A DNA stretch of 64,000 nt from Vibrio sp. HI00D65 (lineage in GTDB: Bacteria > Pseudomonadota > Gammaproteobacteria > Enterobacterales > Vibrionaceae). Position numbers and translations under genes: made by a program. The notes below the pieces were generated by a model, which was not told where the DNA came from, ran no database searches, and saw nothing but the letters and a program-made list of their open reading frames with translations. Where the stretch lies: positions 1 through 64,000 of the forward strand of contig NZ_LWEH01000150.1 in the NCBI RefSeq assembly GCF_001635455.1. Direction: 5' to 3'. This document shows, piece after piece, positions 26,714 through 36,723 of the stretch. Numbering within the stretch: position 1 is the first letter of the stretch; each line of letters opens with the position of its first letter.

Positions 26714-27945
26714 ATGGAAAAGCTTGTAGAACGTTTCCTGAATTACGTTACTTTTGATACTAAATCTGATCCTTCGAATCAGCAGTGCCCAAGTTCACCG
26801 GGTCAAATCACCTTTGCTGAAGCCTTGAAGTCAGAATTGACCGCCTTAGACCTAACAGATGTATCTTTGGATGAAAATGGATATTTGATGGCAAAGTTGC
26901 CCTCGAATGTAGATTACGCTGTACCTGTTATTGGTTTGTCGCACACATGGATACCGCTCCTGACGCATCCGGCGCGAATGTAAAACCTCAAGTGATTAAA
27001 GATTATCAAGGCGGAACCATCGAGCTTGGCACGAGTGGTGAAAGCTTGAATCCAAGCCAATACCCTGATTTTGATGCTTTGCATGGTCATGACCTTATTA
27101 CTACCGATGGCATGACTTTATTGGGTGCAGACAACAAAGCGAGTATCGCTGAAATCATCAGTGCTATCGCTTATCTAAAAGCAAACCCTGAAATCAAACA
27201 CGGTGACATTTGCATTGGTTTCACGCCAGACGAAGAGATCGGTCGTGGTGCGGATTTGTTTAATGTTGAAAAGTTTGGTGCCGAATGGGCGTACACCATT
27301 GATGGTGGACCCGTTGGTGAGTTGGAATTTGAGAACTTCAATGCCAAAAGTGCGGATGTTATCTGTCATGGTGTCAACGTTCACCCAGGTACCGCAAAAG
27401 GTAAGATGGTGAACTCGATGAACATTGCTGCGCAGTTCCAATTGATGATGCCATCACAAGAAAGGCCAGAATGCACTGAAGGCTATGAAGGTTTCTACCA
27501 CTTGAAGTCAGCGGAAATGGGTGTCGCTCGCTCTGAGCTAGGTTACATCATTCGCGACTTTGAGCGCGAAGGCGTAGAAGCGCGTAAGGCATTCATGCAA
27601 CAGAAAGTCGATGAATTGAATGAGCGTCTTGAGAAAGGGCATGTGGAATTGGTTCTTACCGGTAGCTACTTCAATATGAAAGAGATGGTTGAACCCCATC
27701 AGCATATTATTGAGTTGGCGAAGCAAGCGATGATCGAGTGCGATGTGGAGCCGATGATCAAACCGATCCGAGGTGGTACAGACGGTTCTCGCTTGTCATT
27801 CATGGGTTTGCCATGCCCGAATATCTTTACTGGAGGTTACAATTTCCACGGTATTCATGAGTTCATCACTATTCAGGGCATGGAACAAGCGGTAAAAGTG
27901 ATTGTTGAGTTATCGCAACGCACAGCCGCTTACTACCAAAAATAG
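26714..27945 (+). pseudogene. pepT: Peptidase T, interrupted by one-base frameshift
   Basis: Aminotripeptidase of the M20 zinc family. Frame 1 (26714 to about 26938) gives [20 protein letters not shown] ... VPVIGL; frame 2 (to 27945) continues [18 protein letters not shown]. At 26935-26937 the sequence is GGTTTGTC; one more T would restore [11 protein letters not shown], the conserved metal-binding segment. The rest is intact: [13 protein letters not shown], the catalytic DEEIGRGAD, and [19 protein letters not shown]. Either a true null mutation or a homopolymer sequencing error; the otherwise perfect state of the gene favours error or a very recent event. Confidence 0.9.
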
Positions 27946-28021
27946 CGGCCTTTAACACGATATCTCTTTGTATTTTTTGGAGTATTCAATAATACTCTCT
28001 TTAAACATAAGGGAGTATGCG

Positions 28022-28489
28022 ATGAAAAAGTTAGTTTTACTCTGCACCCACCTAGCCGTGGGTGCTGTTGGTTTTGGGCTTGGTGTTTACGCATTACCCA
28101 TCTTAATTGAGCCTGATTCTCCATCTTCGAGCTCGGTTGAAGCGATCAGCCAACAGGCCATTTATACTGGTGAGTTCACTAGAGACCGCCAAGACAGTGA
28201 TTTCTTACATTGGGGCGAGGGTATTGTTTCGGTTTCAGAAAGTGCAATTGCGTTTGAAGGCGAACTTGCTCCAGGGCCGGACTACAAGGTTTACCTTTCT
28301 CCTAAGTTCATTGAAACCGAGCAAGCCTTTAATGACAGTAAGAGCGAGTTACTTAGAGTCGGAGATGTCAAAACATTTGACCGTTTTATGGTTGAACTAC
28401 CGGAAGGTACTGATCTTAATCGATTTAATACCGTTGTGATTTGGTGTGAAACTTTTGGCCAATTTATTACTTCTGCCAAGATAAAATGA
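28022..28489 (+). CDS. DM13-domain protein, membrane-anchored or exported
   Basis: 155 aa from ATG 28022 (AGGGAG just upstream; a longer frame from 27968 is unlikely). An N-terminal hydrophobic segment (LVLLCTHLAVGAVGFGLGVYALPIL) works as signal anchor or signal peptide. The rest is a DM13 domain: GEFTRDRQDSDFLHWGEG, LAPGPDYKVYLSP, and NTVVIWCETFGQFI with the conserved Cys. The domain is thought to be redox or electron-transfer related in some proteins; the bacterial role is not established. Confidence 0.85.
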   Translation: MKKLVLLCTHLAVGAVGFGLGVYALPILIEPDSPSSSSVEAISQQAIYTGEFTRDRQDSDFLHWGEGIVSVSESAIAFEGELAPGPDYKVYLSPKFIETEQAFNDSKSELLRVGDVKTFDRFMVELPEGTDLNRFNTVVIWCETFGQFITSAKIK

Positions 28490-28522
28490 TAGCCTCACCC
28501 TAGCTGAAATATGTATGAAATC

Positions 28523-28548
28523 GAGCGCTCTAGAATTGAGCGCTTTTT
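28523..28548 (+). terminator. Rho-independent terminator
   Basis: GAGCGCTC / GAGCGCT hairpin followed by a T run, 35 bases after the DM13 gene. Confidence 0.8.
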
Positions 28549-28557
28549 CATAGCGCA

Positions 28558-28636
28558 GTTTTAAGCTGCTTTGTTGTTAAAGCTGCTAGTTGTTGTACCG
28601 CTAGCCGTCGTAAAGCTAAACGTTGTAATGCTAAGG
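28558..28636. repeat. Degenerate 15-17-base tandem repeat
   Basis: About five imperfect units with the core GTTGTnAAGCTnn (examples TTGTTAAAGCTGCTA, GTCGTAAAGCTAAAC, GTTGTAATGCTAAGG) run up to the start of the channel gene. It is similar in style to the repeat at 34661-34722. Confidence 0.5.
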
Positions 28637-28644
28637 ATTAAGTA

Positions 28645-29487
28645 ATGGAAAAAGTGTGGCAAGTAATAGATTTTCTACTCGCTCATAAGTTTATTTTTAG
28701 TGCGCTGATTATCAGCCTGGTTTTAATTATCCGCCGAATCACATTGTCTCAAATTAGGGGTGATGTTGCTTTCCTTAGCGAAGACCAACGTAATTGGATG
28801 TCCCGCACTAAAAATGGCACCTTTGCGATTATTGTCATTACGCTTTTCCTCCTCTGGAAGTCTGAAATTAGTGAGTTTGCTCTCTCAGTAACAGCGATTG
28901 CCGTTGCGATCGTAGTGGCTTCGAAAGAGATCATTTTGTGTTTCACCGGCTCGATTCAACGCGCCAGCTCCCGGTCTTTCCGAATTGGTGATTGGATTGA
29001 AGTGGGTAAAATTAGTGGTGAAGTGATCGAACACAACTTGATGGCGACAGTGATTCAGGAAATCGACCTTTATCATGGGCAATACCACTTCACTGGCAAG
29101 ACGGCCACGCTACCTAACAGCATGTTCTTTATTTACCCAGTCAAGAACCTCAACTTTATGAAACGCTACGTTTATCATAACTTCACGGTGACAGTGAAAG
29201 ACTTCGTGAACCTCTACCCAATGGTACCTGGCTTAATCTCGAAAATTGAAGAGCATTGTGAAGAGTTCATTGATGTTGCGCGTCGTTATAACAGCGTCAT
29301 TGAAAAGCATGCTGGCGTCGACCTTCCGGGTTCAGAGCCTCATATTCACATCACAAGCAGTTCGACGGGTGAGCAAGAGGTCCATTTTATGATTTTCTGC
29401 CCAACCGAGAAGGCGGTTCACTTAGAGCAAGAGATTCGTAAAGATTTCATGGAAGCGTATGCTGAAGCATTTCCTGTCAGCGCTTGA
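28645..29487 (+). CDS. MscS-like mechanosensitive channel family protein
   Basis: 280 aa. Three hydrophobic segments (about 10-30, 57-75, 80-100) precede a pore-lining-type helix (SVTAIAVAIVVASKEIILCFTGS) and the MscS beta domain (FRIGDWIEVGKISGEVIEHNLMATVIQEID, then TATLPNSMFFIYPVKNL). The C-terminal alpha/beta domain follows. Inner-membrane channel expected to open under hypo-osmotic stress; conduction has not been shown for this subgroup. A degenerate repeat lies directly upstream. Confidence 0.85.
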   Translation: MEKVWQVIDFLLAHKFIFSALIISLVLIIRRITLSQIRGDVAFLSEDQRNWMSRTKNGTFAIIVITLFLLWKSEISEFALSVTAIAVAIVVASKEIILCFTGSIQRASSRSFRIGDWIEVGKISGEVIEHNLMATVIQEIDLYHGQYHFTGKTATLPNSMFFIYPVKNLNFMKRYVYHNFTVTVKDFVNLYPMVPGLISKIEEHCEEFIDVARRYNSVIEKHAGVDLPGSEPHIHITSSSTGEQEVHFMIFCPTEKAVHLEQEIRKDFMEAYAEAFPVSA

Positions 29488-29520
29488 TCCTGCATTCAGC
29501 TGAGCCCCAAACAAAAGAAA

Positions 29521-29555
29521 GCCGAGAGTGATAATATCGACTCTCGGCTTTTTTG
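29521..29555. terminator. Bidirectional terminator
   Basis: GCCGAGAGT / ACTCTCGGC arms, ten-base loop, T run; it separates the converging channel and deaminase genes. Confidence 0.9.
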
Positions 29556-29573
29556 TTCTTGCTATCTGCTCGC

Positions 29574-30017
29574 TTAGTCAAGGTCTGCCAGTGGCAACCA
29601 ATCGACTTGTACACCTGCTTGCTCAAACATATCTTGGCTCACCTTGATTTTGTCTCCCCAGCGAGAAAGGAAGTCTTCACTTTGCTCTGGGCAGTGAACC
29701 GTAGAAATACCAGTTTGAATGATCTTTGCTGCACAGTTTGGACAAGGGAAGTGAGTCACCCAGATTTCACAGCTGTCTAAATCACGTTTAGCAAACAAGA
29801 TTGCGTTCTCTTCTGCGTGAAGTGTTTTCAGGTATTTCATCTCACGCTCGTCAGTGTCAGCACTATCTGATACGCCATGAGGGTAGCCATTAAAGCCAAC
29901 TGAAACAATGCGGTTGTGTTTGGTGATAACTGCACCAACTTGAGTGGACGGATCTTTACTCCAGGAACCGACTAATTCCGCCATTTGATAGAAACGTTTT
30001 GCCCATTTTGAAATCAT
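29574..30017 (-). CDS. dCMP deaminase-like zinc nucleotide deaminase
   Basis: 147 aa, cytidine/deoxycytidylate deaminase superfamily. Zinc-binding and catalytic motifs are LHAEENAILFA (His and Glu) and PCPNCAAKII (two Cys). The N-terminal KDPSTQVGAVI and GFNGYPHGV are typical of dCMP deaminases, which make dUMP for thymidylate synthesis. It is closest in style to the short bacterial dCMP-deaminase family; strict substrate not certain. Confidence 0.9.
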   Translation of the reverse strand: MISKWAKRFYQMAELVGSWSKDPSTQVGAVITKHNRIVSVGFNGYPHGVSDSADTDEREMKYLKTLHAEENAILFAKRDLDSCEIWVTHFPCPNCAAKIIQTGISTVHCPEQSEDFLSRWGDKIKVSQDMFEQAGVQVDWLPLADLD

Positions 30018-30244
30018 TCGAATTACCTTAACAAGGAAGTATGAGTTTTTATTATTGAAACCACATTATGTTAGACAATATATACAGAGAGGGGAAGTAA
30101 CAAACGTATATTTGATCATGAATTGTTGATGGTTTGTAAAGGGTTGATATATATCCAATTTCAATTTACAAGTTGAAACACTTTCGCGAGTTATAATTGT
30201 TATTCCTCGGGCATATTAAAAAGTTGTCAACGATGGTTCATAAA

Positions 30245-31093
30245 ACTTTAACGTAACTTTTGATATTCGTACTGACCCAGATATGGCTTGGGTCAATGTT
30301 CAGAACCGAGTTACTACACCATTTTTTGCTGCTTATTTAATCAAAGGTATAAATAATTAATCGAAGCGATTTGGCTCGTTATTGTAGTAACCTGCCTGAC
30401 CTTTGGTAGCGCGCTTCCAACTTTGGTTCCTGTTGTTGCGACCCCTGTATTTTTGATTAGTACGTTTGCATCCTGGAGATGATGCGTTCTTGGACATCGA
30501 GAATGTCAACACCACGATGGCTGAAGACCAAACTGTTTCTCTACGTAAAGCTAAGCCTTATCTTTGCCTTCGCATTGGCACTGATCTTTATTTATTTGTT
30601 CATGGTATCTCAGTATGAGAGCTGGAAGATCCCGATTGCTATTAACTTGGTTGTACCGGTTGCAACTCTGGGTTCCTTCTTGGCACTGAACCCTACGGGC
30701 GCGCAGTTAAACTTGTATGCGCAAATAGGTTTGGTTCTCTTGATAGCCTTGGCAGCAAAGAATGCAATTTTGATTGTGGAATTTGCGAAGGTCGAGCGTG
30801 AAGAGAAAGACGCACCAATCGACGATGCAGCTGTGAAGGGCGGTATGCTACGTTTCCCTGCTGTGAACATGACGTCTTGGTCGTTTATCTTGGGTATCTT
30901 CCCACTAATCTTTGCAGCCGGTGCTGGTTACGTGAGCCAACAAAACTCTCTGGGTATTTAACTGATCGGTGGTCTGTTATGTGTGTTGTTGGCGGGTACA
31001 TTCCTAATCCCAGGCTTCTATGCATTTGTACAACGCAAGCGTGGAAAAGCACATGGCGGCAATACGAAATTAGTGCCACTCGATGATGAGTAG
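30245..31093 (+). pseudogene. Remnant of an RND multidrug efflux pump inner-membrane protein
   Basis: Pieces of one RND transporter follow each other in order but out of frame or with deletions. About 30250: FDIRTDPDMAWVNVQNRV (periplasmic porter start). 30361-30475: IEAIWLVIVVTCLTFGS and [16 protein letters not shown] (TM2-3). 30479-30540: [18 protein letters not shown] in a different frame. 30590-30960: [20 protein letters not shown] ... [18 protein letters not shown] ... [20 protein letters not shown] (TM9-11). Then a stop TAA, and LIGGLLCVLLAGTFLIPGFY (TM12) to 31093. A complete gene is about 3.1 kb, so roughly three quarters is gone. No adaptor or outer-membrane gene is adjacent. Confidence 0.88.
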
Positions 31094-31169
31094 ATGAAGT
31101 CACTTTTCATAAAGCGGATTCTTCTTAAAATAAATCCTTGTAAAAACTTAATCCTTGTAAAAATTGAGG

Positions 31170-31190
31170 CTTAGCAGTCTGCTAAGTCTT
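31170..31190 (+). terminator. Possible terminator
   Basis: CTTAGCAG / CTGCTAAG hairpin followed by TCTTTT. Just upstream the block ATCCTTGTAAAAA occurs twice in tandem (31134-31163). The rest of 31094-31427 is AT-rich with no gene seen. Confidence 0.4.
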
Positions 31191-31427
31191 TTCTATTACT
31201 CAGATGTATAAAAACGCTTTTTATATAATCAAATTCTTATTATGCGATAGAGCTAACACTCTATTTTTGGTTTTCTAATAAAATGATGTTTTATTAATAA
31301 GTGCATGTTTATTAATGAAATATTGCTATTCAGCTAACGCTTGTATGCTCGAAACTATTTGCACAATAGTGTGAACTGTTTCAAAATTACGAAGTTATAT
31401 TGAAATTTTTTGTGCATTGAGGTTCTT

Positions 31428-32105
31428 ATGAAGGTCATTGATTTATTTAAACACCGAGGCGACAGCTTGTCATCGCAACACTCAGAGTTTATGCAATGGA
31501 TGTCTCCAGCTCTTAGAGACTACTGGGGAGACTTTCTGAACCGCACACAAAATAGCCACTTCTTTGCATGGGTTCGTGATCACCACAAACCTGCGGTAAA
31601 CGAAGATGTGCCATTAGAGCAGCCAATCGTATTGAAGCCAGAAGCACAACTTGTGTTTGATGAGCTGAGCGAGAAGATTGGTGAAGTTATCCATACTGGA
31701 GACTGGATCAATGTAAGCCAAGATCGTATTAACCAATTCGGTCTTGTGACTGAAGATATGCAGTGGATCCATACTGAGCCTGAGAAAGCAGAAACTGATT
31801 CTCCCTTCAAAACGACGATCGCACATGGTTTCTTAACTTTGTCCCTGCTTCCTCGTTTGACTGACAGCGTTGATCCTGACAAGTCTCAATTTCCAACCGC
31901 TAAAATGGTTGTGAACATTGGCCTTAACCAAGTTCGTTTCCCATACCCTGTAAAATCGGGCAGTAACGTTCGTGCGAAAAGTACGTTAACAAAAGTAACA
32001 CCAATTAAGAAAGGTCTAGAGGTCGAACGCGAGATTCGCGTAGAAATCGAAGGTGTTCGTCGACCTGGTGCGGTTATCGTTTCGGTGATTCAACTTCACT
32101 TCTAA
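31428..32105 (+). CDS. MaoC-family (R)-specific enoyl-CoA hydratase-like protein
   Basis: 225 aa from ATG 31428 (GAGG upstream; the longer frame from 31410 is less likely). Residues 1-75 are a family-specific N-terminal extension. The C-terminal hot-dog domain holds the hydratase motif: TEDMQWIHTEPEKAETDSPF with the catalytic Asp/His, then TTIAHGFLTLSLLPRL. Relatives hydrate trans-2-enoyl-CoA to (R)-3-hydroxyacyl-CoA, feeding polyhydroxyalkanoate or fatty-acid pathways. Single-gene unit ended by a shared terminator. Confidence 0.85.
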   Translation: MKVIDLFKHRGDSLSSQHSEFMQWMSPALRDYWGDFLNRTQNSHFFAWVRDHHKPAVNEDVPLEQPIVLKPEAQLVFDELSEKIGEVIHTGDWINVSQDRINQFGLVTEDMQWIHTEPEKAETDSPFKTTIAHGFLTLSLLPRLTDSVDPDKSQFPTAKMVVNIGLNQVRFPYPVKSGSNVRAKSTLTKVTPIKKGLEVEREIRVEIEGVRRPGAVIVSVIQLHF

Positions 32106-32138
32106 GTGGTTTGTAAGTAAGCGATTTATAAATATTCA

Positions 32139-32170
32139 AAAAAAGAGAGAGCGTGATGCTCTCTCTTTTT
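32139..32170. terminator. Bidirectional terminator
   Basis: AAAAAGAGAGAGC and its complement form a stem with T run on both strands, between the converging MaoC and PstS-like genes. Confidence 0.88.
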
Positions 32171-32196
32171 GTTTTCATAAGACAAAACTTACTCAC

Positions 32197-33012
32197 TTAT
32201 TTGATGCGAGTGTAGCCGTATTCTTCAATAAGGTCTTGGCCTTGTTTAGATTTCACAAACTTAATGAAATCTTTGCTCTCTTCAGAAACAGAATCAATCT
32301 TGTGCAGCAACAAGAATGGGCGAGCCAACTCATAGCTATGGTTAGCGATGTTTTTAGATGTCGGTTCTACACCTTCAAAAGTGATGGCCTTGATTGAACG
32401 ATCGATTGAACCAACAGAGATAAAACCAATGGCGTGTGGGTTGTGGTTCACGATGGTTTTAACCATGCTGTTACTGTTAACTACCAAGTTATTTGGGTTG
32501 ATGTCAGACACCAAACGGTCATTAATGATCTTCGTTAAGCCAAGCAAGCTTTCAAAGCTGTAGCGTGAACCTGAAGACGCTTCACGAGTTACAACCGCGA
32601 TAGGTTGATCGTCACCACCCACTTCTTTCCAGTTGGTGATTTTACCTTTGTAGATATCAAACAGTTGCTCACGAGAAACGTTATTCACGCTATTTGAGCG
32701 ATTAGTTACAACAGCTAAACCGTCAAAAGCAATTGGGAATACTTTGAGTTTGTCGCTCTGCTCTTGATCAGTTAGGTAACGTGAACTCATGCCGATGTCA
32801 GCCACACCTTTATTAACCAAGGTAATACCCGCTGTCGAGCCGATGCCTTGAACCGCGATATAGTTCTCAGGGTGAGTCTTGTTGTACTCCTCTGCTAATA
32901 CGTCCATCACTCGAGAAACAGAAGTGGAGCCCGAAATATTGGTTTCTTGCGCTAAAACAGCTTGGGAAGACAGGGCTAACGATAAAAGAGAGGCAAGCGC
33001 GACTCGTAACAT
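32197..33012 (-). CDS. PstS-family phosphate-binding protein
   Basis: 271 aa from ATG 33012. Signal peptide (MLRVALASLLSLALSSQAVLA) and a PBP-like domain with the phosphate-loop signature ISGSTSVSRVMDVLAEEY, GIGSTAGI, the central TREASSGSRYSF, and a C-terminal helix (FIKFVKSKQGQDLIEEYG). Expected to be the periplasmic phosphate receptor of a Pst-type ABC importer; the permease and ATPase genes are not in this window, so it is an orphan or its partners lie elsewhere. Confidence 0.88.
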   Translation of the reverse strand: MLRVALASLLSLALSSQAVLAQETNISGSTSVSRVMDVLAEEYNKTHPENYIAVQGIGSTAGITLVNKGVADIGMSSRYLTDQEQSDKLKVFPIAFDGLAVVTNRSNSVNNVSREQLFDIYKGKITNWKEVGGDDQPIAVVTREASSGSRYSFESLLGLTKIINDRLVSDINPNNLVVNSNSMVKTIVNHNPHAIGFISVGSIDRSIKAITFEGVEPTSKNIANHSYELARPFLLLHKIDSVSEESKDFIKFVKSKQGQDLIEEYGYTRIK

Positions 33013-33268
33013 AAACAATTCCTAGTTAATAACATGTGTCGCATATCATAGGTGGGTTATATGACACTTTTGTGAAATTCCATATGCTTGCCTTATGGTG
33101 AAAAGGGCTAATGAATGTTCGGTTTGAGACCCCTCACGTGAGTAAGACGGGTTTATGGGAGCGTGGTCGGGATTTTGTTGGGGTGGGTTCGCTAAAATCT
33201 TGGTTGAGTCCTAAGCTTTCAAAAGGAATTTCAACTTTGAGAATTTCTATGAAGTTACAAGGAGTGTT

Positions 33269-33631
33269 ATGTCCGTCATCCATATAGAACTTAATCGTCT
33301 TCTCGTTGGGGCTGAAAAGCTCTGTACTTCCCGTAATAGCAGTTTACCTGTTGATTTAGGCAAATCCTTATTTGAAGAATGTGAGGGCGGTGTGATGTTC
33401 TCACAGGCGCATTATCTGCTCGACTCATCTCATAGTAATTACACAAACGACATTGCCTGCGTGACTTTTGATGAGCCGTCAGCATGTTGGCTGATTACAG
33501 TGCCATTAGAAGATGATGCACAGTCTGATACTGTGGCTTGGGGACCTTACCCTTATCTTCCTAAATCGAAAGACCTTGAAGCAGTGTTGGCTGAGATTGG
33601 AAAAGATCCCAAATCGTACTTTTGGTCATAA
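33269..33631 (+). CDS. Hypothetical protein of 120 aa
   Basis: ATG with a good ribosome site (AAGGAGTG). The protein is soluble and acidic, with three Cys and an aromatic C-terminus (AWGPYPYLPKSKDLEAVL ... SYFWS). Codon use looks genuine. I recognise no family. It faces the AraC-type regulator gene tail to tail. Confidence 0.65.
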   Translation: MSVIHIELNRLLVGAEKLCTSRNSSLPVDLGKSLFEECEGGVMFSQAHYLLDSSHSNYTNDIACVTFDEPSACWLITVPLEDDAQSDTVAWGPYPYLPKSKDLEAVLAEIGKDPKSYFWS

Positions 33632-33720
33632 CCACCAACCTTATGTCTTAGCTGGTGGTGATAGAACGCCTAAATCTATCGGCTTCGATGTGCCGAAACC
33701 AAATCTTTCACCTCAACTCC

Positions 33721-34551
33721 TTAAACCTGAGGTTTCACGCTTTGCAGTTGAGATTGTGCAATAAGCGACCGGAAATCTTTCGGTGTTTTTCCATGGTACG
33801 TTTTAAAGGCGGTACTGAAATGTGCGGCGCTCTTAAAGCCAGATTCATAAGCTATTTGGGTAATGGATTTGGTCGACGTTCTCAGCTGCGTTGCGGCATG
33901 AGCAATACGCTTGATCTTCAACAAGTTTGAAAACGAAAGATCTTCAGCTGATAAACGACGCTTTAGTGTGGCCGGCGACATTCCCATATAGCTGGCTAAT
34001 GTGTCTAAAGAGATATTATTTTCAATATTTTGTTCAATGTAGTGAATGACTTTCTGTGTCACCGTTAACCTTGAAGCTCGAGCGATGATAACTAGCAGTG
34101 CAGGGTATTGTTCGACCATCAGTGAGAGCAAACCTAACCCTAATTGACTGAGTGCGTAGTCATTTTTAGTTGAAGAATGAGCTAAAGACATGATGAGGTT
34201 TTTCAGTTCGCAGATCTCGGTGTCGGTTTGGTTGAATTTGATGTACTGGCTGGGGACACGAGTGGATTCTAGGTCACTGAATTGGTTACTGAACTTCTGG
34301 AAAATATCTAAATCAAAATCTAAGCAGGTTGCGCTGAATTCGCCGTTTTCTGTATCTACTGTGATGTCTTTGATTTGGCCTGAGTTATAAAGTGTGAAAT
34401 CGCCTGCCTGCAATGAGGCTTCAGTCCCATCGGGGAGCACGAAAGAAATACAGCCTTTTGAAACGATGAAAATACCATTTTTAGAGGCGGGGTACCGTTC
34501 TCGTTTCCTGGGGATGAAGTTTCTGAATTGAGTAACTGTTATTGATGACAT
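33721..34551 (-). CDS. AraC-family transcriptional regulator
   Basis: 276 aa. N-terminal cupin-like sensor domain (GCISFVLPDGTEASLQAGDFTLYNSGQ), then the two-HTH AraC domain (about 170-265): ISLDTLASYMGMSPATLKRRLS and the family signature ITQIAYESGFKSAAHFSTAFK. Ligand and targets unknown; no obvious regulated gene is adjacent. Confidence 0.92.
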   Translation of the reverse strand: MSSITVTQFRNFIPRKRERYPASKNGIFIVSKGCISFVLPDGTEASLQAGDFTLYNSGQIKDITVDTENGEFSATCLDFDLDIFQKFSNQFSDLESTRVPSQYIKFNQTDTEICELKNLIMSLAHSSTKNDYALSQLGLGLLSLMVEQYPALLVIIARASRLTVTQKVIHYIEQNIENNISLDTLASYMGMSPATLKRRLSAEDLSFSNLLKIKRIAHAATQLRTSTKSITQIAYESGFKSAAHFSTAFKTYHGKTPKDFRSLIAQSQLQSVKPQV

Positions 34552-34621
34552 AATGTGCTTCTTTGGCGTTGTAAACGAGTTGCTTATTAATTTTAGTATT
34601 GTTTAAGCACGAGACATTTAC

Positions 34622-34650
34622 AAAAAAGGCGCTAATAATTAGCGCCTTTA
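34622..34650 (-). terminator. Terminator of rnb
   Basis: AAAGGCGCTAA / TTAGCGCCTTT hairpin. On the minus strand it is followed by a run of T, downstream of rnb. Confidence 0.85.
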
Positions 34651-34660
34651 GAAGTGAACC

Positions 34661-34722
34661 TTTTAAGCTTTTGACCTTGAAAGCCGTAACCTTAAAAGCT
34701 CTAACCGTTAAAGCTATTGAGC
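34661..34722. repeat. Degenerate 15-16-base tandem repeat at the rnb 3' end
   Basis: Four units of the form TTnAAAGCnnTAACC: TTTTAAGCTTTTGACC, TTGAAAGCCGTAACC, TTAAAAGCTCTAACC, GTTAAAGCTATTGAGC. The last unit overlaps the last codons of rnb. Confidence 0.55.
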
Positions 34723-36723
34723 TTCGGTTTCGTTTGTTGTCTCAGGCTCGCTAGGCAAGTCCGCAAATACTTGAGTAGGCTTTGCTACTAAATTACGATT
34801 TTCTTGGTTAACTTCAGAGAGAACGACTTCTAAAACGTCTCCCAGTTTGTATACCATTTCTTTATCGATAGATACAGTACCCATATCACTGTTGCACTCG
34901 ATTCTTTCTTTATTATCGAGAATGAGAGAACCAGGGACAAATGCAGCGGCACCATTCTCTAGCAAGCGAACGCGCATACCTGCACGGTTAATGTCGAAGA
35001 TCTCCGCTTGGAAGCGTGTTTCTTCTGCTGGTGCGTTAGCTAGGGTGCGAGCATATAACCAATCACCAACGTTACGCTCCGCCATACCGTGATGGCGGCG
35101 GTGTACCGCAAGTTCATCACCGATCGTTTCATCTGGCGTTTGAATTGGTGCTTTGCCAAGGATATGTGCTTTCAGCATGCGGTGGTTAATCATGTCACCG
35201 TATTTACGAATTGGAGACGTCCAAGTCGCGTAAATGTCTAGACCCATTGCGTAGTGTGGTGCAGGCTCATTGCTGATTTCACTGTACGCTTGGAACTTAC
35301 GAATACGGTTGTCGTAGTAATTGCTGTCAAGTGAACCTAACCAACGGCGCAATGCTGCAAAGCCTTCAAGAGAAACGATCTGCTCTTCTGTGAACGGTGT
35401 TTCTGCTTGTGGGTTAACCAGTTCAAGAACGTCTGCAATTTTCTCGGCTTTGAAACCAGAGTGGCAGTTGAACACACCTTGGTTAAAGCTTTCTTTTAAC
35501 ACTCGACCTGCACAGATGTTTGCGCTGATCATCGACTCTTCAACCAACTTGTTCGCACTACGACGCATATCTGCGTGAATAGCAACAACATCGTTATCTT
35601 CACTTAGTTCAAAGCGGTAGTCAGGGCGATCTGGGAATACCACTGCGTTTGCTGAGCGCCATACTGAACGTGCTTGTGCAAATTCGTGTAGATCAGAAAC
35701 AATCGCTGCGATCTCTTCAGATGGTTGCCACTTCTCTGAGGTACCTGTTTCTAGCCAATCTGATACGTTGTCGTACGCTAGACGAGCGTGAGATTTAATG
35801 TTCGCTGCGAAGAAGTTGATGTCATCGCCAATAACGCCATCTTTAGAGACCGTTACTGTGCAGCATAGAGCTGGGCGAACTTCATTCTCGATAAGCGAAC
35901 ATAAGTTGTCTGCAAGGTCACGAGGTAACATTGGGATGTTACGACCAGGTAGGTAAATAGTGAAGCCACGCTCGCGAGCTACTTTATCCATTACATCATC
36001 TGGAGAGATATACGCTGTTGGATCAGCAATCGCTATAGTCAGTTCAAAATCGCCGTTTTCTTTCTTTTTCGCGTATAGCGCATCGTCCATATCTTTTGTG
36101 CTTTCGCCATCGATAGTCACAAAAGGAACATGGGTCATGTCTACACGTGCAAGATCGGCATCATCGTTGATCTGCCAGTTGTCGATACCTTCCGGCTCGC
36201 TGTTTGGAAGGTCGTTTTGTGCGAGAGTTACCCACCAAGGTGCGATCTTGTCGTCAGCGTCAGTGATCTTTTCTGAGATTTGCGCCAAGAAGCCATTATC
36301 GCCTTTTAGCGGGTGCTGAATGATGTGTGCAACAACCCAGTCGCCTTCTTTTAGCGTCTCAGGGTTTAAACCTTTCTGAGCTTTAGCTTTAAGTTGCAGC
36401 TTTTTCAGCTGTGGGTGATCAGGAACAACGTTAAGTCGACCTTTGAACAGCTTTACTCGTGCGATGAATCGAGTAAGACCTTGTTCCACTAGTTCTTCTG
36501 GCTCAGCTACTTCACGTTCTTTTTCAGTACGGATGATAGCGACTACTTTGTCACCATGAATGCATTTCTTCATATACGGTGGCGGGATGAAGTAGCTAGT
36601 CTTGCTATCTACTTCTAGAAAACCAAATCCTTTTTCAGTGGCTTTGATTGTGCCTTCCTTTTTCGGGAGGGTTTCTTGGATTTGTTGCTTAAGCTGAGCG
36701 AGTAGAGGGTTATCTTGAAACAT
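34714..36723 (-). CDS. rnb: Exoribonuclease II
   Basis: 669 aa, close to the usual 644-670. Order: cold-shock RNA-binding domains (about 1-170, with [11 protein letters not shown]), the RNB catalytic domain with [20 protein letters not shown] carrying the clustered metal-binding Asp residues, and a C-terminal S1 domain ([18 protein letters not shown]). It degrades single-stranded RNA 3' to 5' in mRNA turnover. The C-terminal tail is Glu/Thr-rich. Confidence 0.96.
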   Translation of the reverse strand: MFQDNPLLAQLKQQIQETLPKKEGTIKATEKGFGFLEVDSKTSYFIPPPYMKKCIHGDKVVAIIRTEKEREVAEPEELVEQGLTRFIARVKLFKGRLNVVPDHPQLKKLQLKAKAQKGLNPETLKEGDWVVAHIIQHPLKGDNGFLAQISEKITDADDKIAPWWVTLAQNDLPNSEPEGIDNWQINDDADLARVDMTHVPFVTIDGESTKDMDDALYAKKKENGDFELTIAIADPTAYISPDDVMDKVARERGFTIYLPGRNIPMLPRDLADNLCSLIENEVRPALCCTVTVSKDGVIGDDINFFAANIKSHARLAYDNVSDWLETGTSEKWQPSEEIAAIVSDLHEFAQARSVWRSANAVVFPDRPDYRFELSEDNDVVAIHADMRRSANKLVEESMISANICAGRVLKESFNQGVFNCHSGFKAEKIADVLELVNPQAETPFTEEQIVSLEGFAALRRWLGSLDSNYYDNRIRKFQAYSEISNEPAPHYAMGLDIYATWTSPIRKYGDMINHRMLKAHILGKAPIQTPDETIGDELAVHRRHHGMAERNVGDWLYARTLANAPAEETRFQAEIFDINRAGMRVRLLENGAAAFVPGSLILDNKERIECNSDMGTVSIDKEMVYKLGDVLEVVLSEVNQENRNLVAKPTQVFADLPSEPETTNETEAQ

